In this document: piece after piece, positions 33,086-40,008 of the stretch | Layout: every line of letters starts with the position of its first letter | How positions within the stretch are numbered: the first letter of the stretch is position 1 | Origin: Spirochaetaceae bacterium | GTDB taxonomy: Bacteria; Spirochaetota; Spirochaetia; Treponematales; Breznakiellaceae | Assembly (NCBI GenBank): GCA_031281945.1 | Contig: JAITER010000034.1 | Span: forward strand, 1-55,942 | Direction: 5' to 3' | DNA: 55,942 nt | Notes under the pieces: generated by a model | The model's database searches: none | Told to the model about the DNA's origin: nothing | Seen by the model: the letters and a program-made list of their open reading frames with translations, nothing else | Translations under genes and position numbers: made by a program

Positions 33086-33682
33086 TTACCGTGTTCTATT
33101 TCCTCTTATATTATATATTTCTTTTAAATTTTCTCTCGCCCTCATATAATCTTCTGTAGGATTATTATACCTTTCCAATGCTGATTTTATTTTTGATAAT
33201 TCTATTTTTATATATCTTTCCTTAAGTTTATTTATACTTTCTGGCGTTTCAGGTAATTTTCCTATTAATTCTTCAAAATATTTTATATTTTCTTCCGTAT
33301 AATATTTCTTATTACTACTTTCTATTAACGTCCCATTACAAAACTCAATTTGCAACTTATATTCCAATTCAAGAACAATTAACACTTCTGGTGAAATAGT
33401 TCTATAATTACTTGTTAATATTATTTGTTCAAATTTATAGTATTCACCTTTAGGTAATTCTGCATATTCTATTTCAAAAAATGGTTTCATTGGCGTCATG
33501 CCTTGGGTGATAGCATGAAATATCCCATGCAAAACTGACAAGGATTTTTCAGAGCCATTTGATTTTCTATACCTAACATTACCAACTCGACGAAATCCAG
33601 CTTCTTCAAGTAATTTTTTTCCAATAAATTCTTTCCTTTCAGACGGCAATCCATTTAATTGGTTTACTATATATCCTTCCAT
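33086..33682 (-). CDS. hypothetical cassette protein (198 aa)
   Basis: An unrecognised, soluble, Glu/Lys/Ile-rich protein of 198 residues with a helical C-terminal half (about 130-198, LKERYIKIELSKIKSALERY). The stop codon nearly abuts attC-like site 7 and the orientation matches, a textbook cassette arrangement. Low GC marks it as recent or foreign DNA. No signal peptide or membrane segment; no motif allows a function call. The start at 33682 lacks a strong ribosome binding site. Confidence 0.65.
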   Translation of the reverse strand: MEGYIVNQLNGLPSERKEFIGKKLLEEAGFRRVGNVRYRKSNGSEKSLSVLHGIFHAITQGMTPMKPFFEIEYAELPKGEYYKFEQIILTSNYRTISPEVLIVLELEYKLQIEFCNGTLIESSNKKYYTEENIKYFEELIGKLPETPESINKLKERYIKIELSKIKSALERYNNPTEDYMRARENLKEIYNIRGNRTR

Positions 33683-33723
33683 TGATTCACGCGAATATTC
33701 TTTAGGCGTTTCACCATATATTA

Positions 33724-33881
33724 GAGTTGTTCGGAAACCTCAAGTTTCCGCAAGCTGAATCAAGACTGGGCTTGATTACCAAGCCTGGGCTTGGTTCAGC
33801 CAACTTCCGCTTGAAAACGCAAAATGCCAGGCATTTTGCAAGACTTGGGCGACAACCAACCAGGTTGGCGAACAAGTCCAA
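33724..33881 (-). repeat. T-element copy R11, long variant
   Basis: 158-base minus-strand copy carrying the extra arm GCTGAATCAAG..CTTGGTTCAGC between the terminal hairpin and the central part. Preceded by TA. Confidence 0.8.
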
Positions 33882-34034
33882 TGTACTGCCGTAATCAAAC
33901 CCATAATCATAAAAATATCCATTTTCTGTATTAGAGTTGGTTTCTTGAGAAAATCAAATTGCATTAAAAAATATTACAAATATAAATACAAATATTTTTT
34001 TCATCATATATTTCCTTCAAATGTGTTTATGTTA

Positions 34035-34212
34035 TTAGACTTATTTCGATAACCCGGTTAGTTATCTACTATCCCTGCGGCGCCTAAGCTTGGCAAGCCT
34101 CGCAAAACGCCCGGCATTTTGCTGCTTTTTAGCGGTTGCCGGCCAAGCCGTATAAGCCAAAGCCTGGGCTTGATTCAGTTTGCAGAAACTGAAGTTATTG
34201 AACAAGTCCAAT
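34035..34212 (+). repeat. T-element copy R12, TTGGAC-type ends on both sides
   Basis: Left end TTAGACTTATTTCG; the right side has GAAACTGAAGTT and then GAACAAGTCCAAT, so the usual CAACTC end is replaced by a second TTGGAC end in inverse orientation. This copy cuts the antitoxin relic. Confidence 0.6.
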
Positions 34213-34390
34213 GTTCAATAACGCAAAGGCGTCTTGTGTTTTTTGATATGTTTCTATATCCACCAAAATAGTCTTTGCCTCGCCATTCTGTGTTATAATC
34301 ATTAGATTTTTACGTTCATTTATGTATTTCAACGGCATTTGTTTTTATATAAGAAATGGGTTTTACGTCCTCTTTCGAATTTATCGCCAT
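34195..34390 (-). pseudogene. Phd/YefM-type antitoxin, frameshifted and truncated
   Basis: From the ATG at 34390 (GGAG upstream) the chain begins MAINSKEDVKPISYIKTNAVEI, then a stop appears after HK. In the next frame it continues ERKNLMIITQNGEAK, TILVDIETYQKTQDAFALL. Together this is a Phd/YefM antitoxin (N-terminal DNA-binding fold, then the conserved ITQNGEAK segment). The end, after LLNI, is supplied by T-element R12, so the C-terminal toxin-binding tail is missing. No toxin gene follows. It is a relic of a RelBE- or Doc-type module. Confidence 0.75.
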
Positions 34391-34490
34391 ATTTTGCTCC
34401 AATATTTTAACAATACATTATACAGACTGTTTTATCAGCATATTCTTTAAAATTTTTCAACAAATTTTGGGCTGTATTTCGCATAACATT

Positions 34491-34525
34491 CCGGTTGTAT
34501 GCGACAGTTTGACAGCCCGTTATGC
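34491..34525 (-). other. minimal attC-like site 8
   Basis: GCATAAC (34491-34497), TTCCGGTTGTATGCG, then CAGCCC and GTTATGC (34519-34525): only 35 bases, with just one inner box, so possibly a deleted site. It follows the stop of the 34577 gene. Confidence 0.5.
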
Positions 34526-34576
34526 GATGCAGAAAATTCGCTACGGCATCCGCCGGAGCGGACGCCGGCGGGCTCG

Positions 34577-35209
34577 TCATTTCAATGAACTGTTTGCTAT
34601 TATTTTTTTAATTTTATGCCGGTATGCGTATTTAAAAAATATACCGGCAAAAGAGGCGTCTTCATTCGCGCCTGTTTCCAAACTGTTTTTTGCTCCAAAG
34701 TAACTGACGCCAATAAGGAAGCCATGATTAGCCTTTCCTATATCAAGCGCCAATGAAACATCCCACGCAAAACCTTTTTCGCTTTTTGCCGGAGATAAAC
34801 TGATTCCGGTGAGCGCGAATTGATTTGCTACAGTGGAAAAGCCAATATCCGCTGAAATTTGCACCAGGGGCGCCGGATAAAATATAATTCCAGGTCCAAT
34901 CACGTAAGTGTTGAACTGCATTGATCCAAAGCCGGAACCTTCCAGCCGGTGGCCAATGCCGCCTAAATCGGCGACAATGTAGAATGGAACGTTCCCGAAA
35001 GGGCCGTATCCTATTTTCACGCCCAAATTTACACCGACGTCCGTTAAGTCTAAACCGGCGTTATTAAATGCGTCTGCGACATCTTGGTCGCTTATCTTTG
35101 TCCAGGCTTTCCCAAAGCCAAGACCAATATCAAAGTAGACTCCGCTTTGGGCAATTACCGGGAAAGACGCAAACACAAAAACCAGTCCAACAATCCATGC
35201 TTTCTTCAT
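34577..35209 (-). CDS. outer-membrane beta-barrel-like exported protein
   Basis: A 210-residue protein with a cleavable signal peptide (KKAWIVGLVFVFASFPVIAQ, cleavage near 21), then glycine-rich alternating strands such as GVYFDIGLGFGKAW and VNLGVKIGYGPFG, typical of small eight-strand outer membrane barrels (OmpA/OprF beta-barrel type). The last 10 residues are basic and do not end in an aromatic, so the C-terminus may be altered. GGAGG lies before the ATG. Cassette-like position with attC-like sites 8 and 9 on either side. A broken copy lies at 36325-36441. Confidence 0.72.
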   Translation of the reverse strand: MKKAWIVGLVFVFASFPVIAQSGVYFDIGLGFGKAWTKISDQDVADAFNNAGLDLTDVGVNLGVKIGYGPFGNVPFYIVADLGGIGHRLEGSGFGSMQFNTYVIGPGIIFYPAPLVQISADIGFSTVANQFALTGISLSPAKSEKGFAWDVSLALDIGKANHGFLIGVSYFGAKNSLETGANEDASFAGIFFKYAYRHKIKKIIANSSLK

Positions 35210-35290
35210 CGTAAACCTCCATCAAAACTATTTTACGCCGCCAAGAAGTGCGGCAAGGGAAACCTTACAAAACTTCGGATTTTCCGTTTC

Positions 35291-35405
35291 GCATAACGTT
35301 CCGGCAACCGCAAAAATGTTGGGGAGTGTAGCGCGGAAGCGAATCGGAATTACCTATCCACACAGAACCCCGGAGCGGCCAAAGGCGCATACAGACCTGT
35401 TATGC
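35291..35405 (-). other. attC-like site 9
   Basis: GCATAAC (35291-35297) with GTTCCGGCAACCGC, and GCATACAGACCT before GTTATGC (35399-35405): 115 bases. Placed after the stop of the first of three paralogous exported proteins. Confidence 0.72.
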
Positions 35406-35455
35406 GAAATAAAATATGCCGCGAAGCGCCGCGCCAAAGATGACTCGGCGGATCC

Positions 35456-35986
35456 TTATTTGTTATATTCTTCAATTTTATGTCTATTATACAAAGAAAG
35501 ACTGTTATATAAACTGTCCATTCCAGAACTACTAGATGAAATGCCAATTAATGAAACAATCATTCCTATTACGAATGTCCCTGCAGAACCTGCTAATAGC
35601 GCCATTCCGTTTTCTATTGAGAAATAATCGTAATCCATAGCAATAGCTGACAATGCCATTCCCGACGCCCCAATTAAATATAACGACACCCCCACTCGCA
35701 TCGATATATTACCGGTAGAATTTTGTTTCTTGAAAATTTCATAGTATTGTTTTGTGTCAGCATACGATTGTAATCTTTTAACCATGTCTCTATTATAGGC
35801 TATGTTACTTACGCTGGAAGTTAAGTTGCCATACATTATTCTGCCTGATAATAAATCCCATTTAAATAGTTCGTAATCATAGTATTGGCTCAAGTTATTG
35901 TTTATTTGAATGGTTTCCTGGGCGGCTAATTTGCCGGAAAAAATCATTACAAACGCCAGAAAGAAAAATTTTGAAAACGCCTTCAT
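35456..35986 (-). CDS. exported paralogue A of a three-gene family
   Basis: A 176-residue protein with signal peptide ending KLAAQ (about 24). Mature part: a helical region with YYDYELFKWDLLSGR and YADTKQYYEIFKKQN, two hydrophobic segments (about 95-115 and 125-150) and a closing YNSLSLYNRHKIEEYN. It is close to paralogue B (36496) and more distant from C (37087). The start at 35986 is set by GGAGGTGTAAA upstream, shared by all three; the longer frame reads through a T-element. Family unknown; possibly inner-membrane or periplasmic. Confidence 0.7.
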   Translation of the reverse strand: MKAFSKFFFLAFVMIFSGKLAAQETIQINNNLSQYYDYELFKWDLLSGRIMYGNLTSSVSNIAYNRDMVKRLQSYADTKQYYEIFKKQNSTGNISMRVGVSLYLIGASGMALSAIAMDYDYFSIENGMALLAGSAGTFVIGMIVSLIGISSSSSGMDSLYNSLSLYNRHKIEEYNK

Positions 35987-36022
35987 TTTACACCTCCAGT
36001 AAAAATTTGTATATTTTGAATA

Positions 36023-36133
36023 GAGTTGTTCGGAAACCTCAGTTTCCGAACAACAACCGCTAAACAATCGCAAAACGCGGAGCGTTTTGCAAGACTTGGG
36101 CGACAACCAACTAGGGCGAGCGAACAAGTCCAA
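36023..36133 (-). repeat. T-element copy R13 with exact TA duplication
   Basis: 111 bases. The left flank ends TTTTGAATA, the right flank begins TATGTTATGCGG. The same flank without the element is found at 37049-37078 (TTTTGAATATGTTATGCGG), so the insertion duplicated TA. Confidence 0.88.
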
Positions 36134-36165
36134 TATGTTATGCGGAATAATCATGCAATATGCTA

Positions 36166-36324
36166 ATGGGCTTGTTCGCCAACACGGATGGTTGTCCACT
36201 AACCTGCCGCGCCTAAGCTTTGCCAAGTCTTTTCAAAACGCCTGGCATTTTGTGTTTTTTAAGCGGAAGTTGATTGAACCAAGACTGGGGACTTGGTTCA
36301 GCTTGCGGAAACCTGAAATTTCCG
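36166..36324 (+). repeat. T-element copy R14, right end truncated
   Basis: Long-variant plus-strand copy (TGGGCTTGTTCG to AACCTGAAATTTCCGG) with the extra TTGAACCAAG arm. It stops at TTCCGG, and directly continues into the broken outer-membrane protein gene. Confidence 0.7.
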
Positions 36325-36441
36325 GTATCTTTGTCCAGGTTTTCCCAAAACCAAGACCAATATCAAAGCAGACTCCGCTTTGAGCAATTACCGGGAAAAA
36401 CGCAAACACAAAACCAGTCCAACAATACATGCTTTCTTCAT
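36325..36441 (-). pseudogene. truncated, frameshifted copy of the 34577 barrel gene
   Basis: From the ATG at 36441 the DNA matches the 5-prime end of the gene at 34577-35209, including the leader upstream of the ATG. A lost A in the signal-peptide region causes a frameshift to a stop after 17 codons. In the other frame GFGKTWTKI is still readable, then T-element R14 replaces the rest. Confidence 0.8.
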
Positions 36442-36495
36442 CGTAAACCTCCATCAAAACTATTTTGCGCCGCCAAGGAGGGCCGCATCGGCTCA

Positions 36496-37026
36496 TTATT
36501 TGTTATATTCTTCAATTTTATGTCTATTATATAAAGAAAGACTGTTATATAAACTGTCTATTCCAGAACTAGCAGATAAATTGCCAATTGATGAAACAAT
36601 CACTCCTATTACGAATGTCACTGCAGAACCTGCTAATACCGCCATTCCGTTTTCTATTGCTATTGAGAAATACTCGTGATCCATAACAATAGCTGACAAT
36701 GCCATTCCCGACGCCCCAATTAAATATAACGACACCCCCACCAACGCCATCTTACCGGTAGAATTTTGTTTCTTGAAAATTTCATAGTATTGTTTTGTGT
36801 CGGCATACGATTGTAATCTTTTAGTCATGTCTCTATTATAGGCTATATTGCTTACGCTGGAAGTTAAGTTGCCATACATTATTCTGCCTGATAAATCCCA
36901 TTTAAATAGTTCGTAATAGTAGTATTGGCTCAAGTTGTCGTTTATTTGAATGGTTTCCTGGGCGGCTAATTTGCCGGAAAAAATCATTACAAACGCCAAA
37001 AAGAAAAATTTTGAAAACGCCTTCAT
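36496..37026 (-). CDS. exported paralogue B of a three-gene family
   Basis: A 176-residue protein nearly identical to paralogue A: same signal peptide and the same YNSLSLYNRHKIEEYN ending. The main difference is the loss of one residue near WDLSGR and changes around VSSIGNLSASSG. The duplicated DNA extends beyond the gene at both ends, and the pair A-OMP and B-OMP remnant show that a two-gene unit was copied. Downstream there is no complete attC-like site, only the OMP relic and R14. Confidence 0.72.
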   Translation of the reverse strand: MKAFSKFFFLAFVMIFSGKLAAQETIQINDNLSQYYYYELFKWDLSGRIMYGNLTSSVSNIAYNRDMTKRLQSYADTKQYYEIFKKQNSTGKMALVGVSLYLIGASGMALSAIVMDHEYFSIAIENGMAVLAGSAVTFVIGVIVSSIGNLSASSGIDSLYNSLSLYNRHKIEEYNK

Positions 37027-37048
37027 TTTACACCTCCAGTAAAAAAAT

Positions 37049-37078
37049 TACATATTTTGAATATGTTATGCGGAATAA
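37049..37078. other. empty T-element target site and attC half-site
   Basis: TTTTGAATATGTTATGCGGAA here is uninterrupted, whereas at 36011-36150 it is split by R13. GTTATGC (37065-37071) is an attC-type box without a partner, probably left when the site between paralogues B and C was deleted. Confidence 0.7.
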
Positions 37079-37086
37079 AATATTTT

Positions 37087-37605
37087 TTACATCTTTCTTA
37101 ACCTATAATCTTTTATCTTATTCCTGTTATATACATTTACAGCGTTAAAAATATTCTCATTTCCTGAGTGGAGTATAACTATTCCTACAAGTTCAGTAAC
37201 AAAGCCGCCTAATACTGTTCCAAGAACTATTTTTAAATTTTTTTCAGAGTAGTCTAAATCTAAAAAAAGCGGCATATACATGCCTGTTACTGTTGCAGTA
37301 AAACCGCTCCACATTAAAATATTCCCGGCAATGTTTTTACCGTGATATACACGATATTGTTGATTTGAATCTTCATACTGAACAAGGGCGTTTTTCATAC
37401 GGGTATTTATTCCGAACATTGGGTTGGAACTTTGGTTTTTAAAATTTAGCGTCAATCCCTCAAAAAAACCATAATTCCATTGAAACAATTCCGCATCATA
37501 ATAAAACGCTAAGTTGTCATTTGTTTGAATGGTTTCCTGGGCGGCTAGTTTGCCGGAAAAAATCATTACAAACGCCAAAAAGAAAAATTTTGAAAACGCC
37601 TTCAT
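37087..37605 (-). CDS. exported paralogue C (divergent)
   Basis: A 172-residue protein with the same signal peptide and start context as A and B but a divergent mature part (AFYYDAELFQWNYGFFEG, then two hydrophobic segments near 100-120 and 125-145, then NAVNVYNRNKIKDYR). The signal peptide DNA is far more conserved than the rest, which suggests recombination or gene conversion at the 5-prime end. The start at 37605 has GGAGGTGTG upstream. A truncated T-element (R15) lies just upstream, in the same relative position as R13 before paralogue A. Confidence 0.7.
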   Translation of the reverse strand: MKAFSKFFFLAFVMIFSGKLAAQETIQTNDNLAFYYDAELFQWNYGFFEGLTLNFKNQSSNPMFGINTRMKNALVQYEDSNQQYRVYHGKNIAGNILMWSGFTATVTGMYMPLFLDLDYSEKNLKIVLGTVLGGFVTELVGIVILHSGNENIFNAVNVYNRNKIKDYRLRKM

Positions 37606-37645
37606 TTTTTCACACCTCCAGTAAAAAAATCGCATATTTTGAATA

Positions 37646-37686
37646 GAGTTGTTCGGAAACTTCAATTTCCGCCGCACAACCGCTTT
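37646..37686 (-). repeat. T-element fragment R15
   Basis: GAGTTGTTCGGAAACTTCAATTTCCG and CAACCGC, preceded by TTTTGAATA as for R13; the rest is lost and attC-like site 10 follows. Confidence 0.6.
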
Positions 37687-37693
37687 AAAATAG

Positions 37694-37776
37694 CACATAA
37701 CGTTCAGGTGATCGCAAGAATGCGGTTGCAAAAAACCGCACAAAGGCCGCGGCCCTCGCGTACAGGCCTGTTATGC
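37694..37776 (-). other. attC-like site 10
   Basis: CACATAAC (37694-37701) with GTTCAGG, and GCGTACAGGCCT then GTTATGC (37770-37776): 83 bases. Follows the stop of the 37831 gene. Confidence 0.7.
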
Positions 37777-37830
37777 GCCATTTTTGCGCCGGAATTAACG
37801 GCTTTTCGGCGCGGACGGCGGAAAGCCGCG

Positions 37831-38448
37831 TCAAAACATACTGCGAATTCCAAGACCGGCGGAATAATGAAAGACTTCGTAATCTTTTTTTGTGTAATTT
37901 TCCGCTTTAGAATCTTTGTAAACGGGATAACCTATGTTAAACGGAACGTATATAGCGTGATATTTAGATAAACGCCATGATAACATCAGTCCGGTTTCTA
38001 TATTGATATATGTATACTGGAATTTCCTTTCATTATCATGTTCAATCTCAAAGCGGCTGGAATGCGCTAAAACTCCGGCTGGCAATATTATGTCAAATAT
38101 ACGTCCGTTCAATAATTTTATCCCGGCATTCAGTCCTAAGCCTGAATTATGCGCATCTTTTATCTGCACGTACGCGCTATACCCGTAGCCCTGGTACATG
38201 ACTTCTTCCATCAGCATGGAATCAATTAACAGGTTCACCTCGACAGGCCCAAAATCATATCCCAGCCCTATAGCCCAGTTTATTCCCGCCGTGTTAAATT
38301 TCGGGTCCGGGCCTATTTCTTCATAATTGTAAAGAAAAGCGGATGTAATAAAGAAACTTTTACCGGTTTCTTCATTATCCCGCTCCCGCGCAAAAACAAT
38401 TCCAACAGAAAATGTTAAAATTACCGCCAAACTGATAGTTTTATTCAT
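37831..38448 (-). CDS. outer-membrane barrel-like exported protein
   Basis: A 205-residue protein with a signal peptide (NKTISLAVILTFSVGIVFA, cleavage near 20), then Gly/Tyr-rich strands (INWAIGLGYDFGPVEVNLLI, YINIETGLMLSWRLS) and a C-terminal Phe in GIRSMF, the mark of outer membrane barrels. It is last (5-prime-most) in the minus-strand cassette block, with attC-like site 10 after its stop. Only a decayed CACATAAC box at about 38519 is seen upstream, where the block ends. No family match is claimed. Confidence 0.68.
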   Translation of the reverse strand: MNKTISLAVILTFSVGIVFARERDNEETGKSFFITSAFLYNYEEIGPDPKFNTAGINWAIGLGYDFGPVEVNLLIDSMLMEEVMYQGYGYSAYVQIKDAHNSGLGLNAGIKLLNGRIFDIILPAGVLAHSSRFEIEHDNERKFQYTYINIETGLMLSWRLSKYHAIYVPFNIGYPVYKDSKAENYTKKDYEVFHYSAGLGIRSMF

Positions 38449-38857
38449 AACTTATTTCCCGCTTCGCCGCCGCGCCAAAGGCGCATGGCAAAATCGCCGG
38501 TAAAACAGCGCAAAAATAGCACATAACAATATACACGAACTATGGGATAAAAGGCGGCGGGCCGCGTAAAACACGAATTTTTCAATCCGCCCCCGCAACT
38601 GGCGAGCGCCGCCGCAAACATGGGCGCAGAATCCGCCGCCGGCTCTAGCGGCTTAACGCCGCATTTCGCAAACATCTTGCGAAGCGCGGTTAAAAGACGC
38701 GCGGCGTAGCGGCGGCGCAAGCATAAAACGGCGTAGGGAATAAAAGCTTTTACGGTCATAAGCCGTCCTGGGAAGCGGCGTTCCGCAAAGCGATAAATTA
38801 TAAGTTGGAATTTAGTATTGTTTACGGGGCGGGAAAACACGCCCATTAAAGGCGCGA
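38449..38857. other. gene-free interval at edge of cassette block
   Basis: No supported gene. CACATAAC near 38519 may be a worn attC box. A minus-strand open frame here is Arg/Ala/Cys-rich without a ribosome binding site. Confidence 0.5.
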
Positions 38858-38870
38858 GGGGGGGGGGGGG
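38858..38870 (+). repeat. 13-base poly-G tract (intergenic)
   Basis: Thirteen G between the cassette block and the methyltransferase gene, 200 bases before the latter's promoter. No reading frame or promoter spacing obviously depends on it. Confidence 0.85.
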
Positions 38871-38909
38871 CGACCTTCATTTTTACATGATAACACGAAG
38901 AATTGCTTT

Positions 38910-39030
38910 GTTTCAACACCCCGTTGGCCGCCAACCCTGCGGGGCTAAGTTTGCAAACGTTGCAAAGCTTGCTGTTTTTTAGCGGTTGTTGACTGAACCA
39001 GGCGTAAGGCTTGGTTCAGCTTGCGGAACC
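38910..39030 (+). repeat. T-element degenerate copy R16
   Basis: TTGTTTCAACACCCCGTTGG at the left, TTGCTGTTTTTTAGCGGTTG in the middle and CTTGGTTCAGCTTGCGGAA at the right; termini worn. Confidence 0.5.
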
Positions 39031-39071
39031 GGCGGACACCCAGGCGGCTTGGCATAACGCCTGGGTAAAAC

Positions 39072-39117
39072 TTGACAAAAATTTAAAACTATTGTAGAGT
39101 CTGAAAACACTCTACAA
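39072..39117 (+). promoter_or_regulatory. promoter with inverted repeat over -10 region
   Basis: TTGACA (39072-39077), 17 bases, TAGAGT (39095-39100). TTGTAGAGT (39092-39100) and ACTCTACAA (39109-39117) form a perfect 9-base inverted repeat with an 8-base loop over the -10 and start region: either an operator or a hairpin at the mRNA 5-prime end. Confidence 0.6.
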
Positions 39118-39133
39118 ATCAAAGGAAATTTTA

Positions 39134-39757
39134 ATGATTGACGCTATAGTAAGACTCATTCGCGAAATAGTTATATCTTGGTTAATACGCTTGTTTGCGT
39201 CTAGCGATATTGTCAGATGGCAGATGTTAAAATTAATAGCCGATGAAATAAGAGAAAAAAATATTGATGGAAGCATCGCCGAATTGGGTGTATACAAGGG
39301 CGATTTCGCCAAATTGATAAACGAACAATTTCCAGAAAAAAAATTATATCTTTTTGATACTTTTGACGGTTTTGACGAAAGGGATATTAAAACAGAAGTG
39401 AAAATCGGCGGTTATGGAAAGAAAAACGATTTTAAAAATAATAATATAGAATTAGTAATGAAAAAAATGAAATATCCAAACAACTGCATCATAAAAAAAG
39501 GCTGGTTCCCAGAAAGCGGAAATGGCGTGGAAGATCGTTTTTTGTTTGTAAGCATTGACACAGATTTGTTTGAGCCGACATATCATGGATTAAAATTTTT
39601 TTACGACCGGCTGGAAAAAGGCGGTTATATATTCGTACATGATTATAATGGCAAACTGTTTGGCGCTAAACAAGCTGTAAGAAAATTTTCAAAAGAATAT
39701 AACATACCGTACGTTCCGTTAAGTGATTTATGCGGAAGCGTAGTATTTTCAAAGTAA
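39134..39757 (+). CDS. TylF/MycF-type macrocin O-methyltransferase family protein
   Basis: A 207-residue SAM-dependent methyltransferase of the TylF family. After an N-terminal helix come the SAM-binding IAELGVYKGDFAKLI (about 49-63), the FDTFDGFDERD motif and the metal-binding/catalytic region SIDTDLFEPTYHGLKFFYDR..GGYIFVHDY. Related proteins methylate sugar hydroxyls in antibiotics, but many act on cell-surface glycans, which I think likelier here. AAAGGAAA precedes the ATG, and a promoter with a palindrome lies upstream. It seems to be a single-gene unit. Confidence 0.87.
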   Translation: MIDAIVRLIREIVISWLIRLFASSDIVRWQMLKLIADEIREKNIDGSIAELGVYKGDFAKLINEQFPEKKLYLFDTFDGFDERDIKTEVKIGGYGKKNDFKNNNIELVMKKMKYPNNCIIKKGWFPESGNGVEDRFLFVSIDTDLFEPTYHGLKFFYDRLEKGGYIFVHDYNGKLFGAKQAVRKFSKEYNIPYVPLSDLCGSVVFSK

Positions 39758-40008
39758 AACCGGTTTGCAATATAAACATTCCAAAACAAACAGCGGGATA
39801 AAAACGCGCTCCGGCGCTCTGATAGGCGAAACAGCTCAATAAAAGGCGTCAAACCATCCGCCTCCGCGCTCTATTCGTCAATAAAAAACATCTTTCAACC
39901 GCCGCTCATTACACCTAACGCGCTGTAGCGAAAAACAGCGGCCTTATATAAAAAACAAAAAAATCTTTATGGGTTTTCCAAAACAGATTTTTAACATACG
40001 CTTAAATC

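Noticed and set aside
34356-34703. Plus-strand frame of 115 codons across attC-like site 8
   Set aside because: It is the antisense of the antitoxin relic and of the end of the barrel gene.
38445-38846. Minus-strand frame of 133 codons
   Set aside because: Arg/Cys/Ala-rich, no ribosome binding site, no family; it overlaps the start of the barrel gene and a worn attC box.
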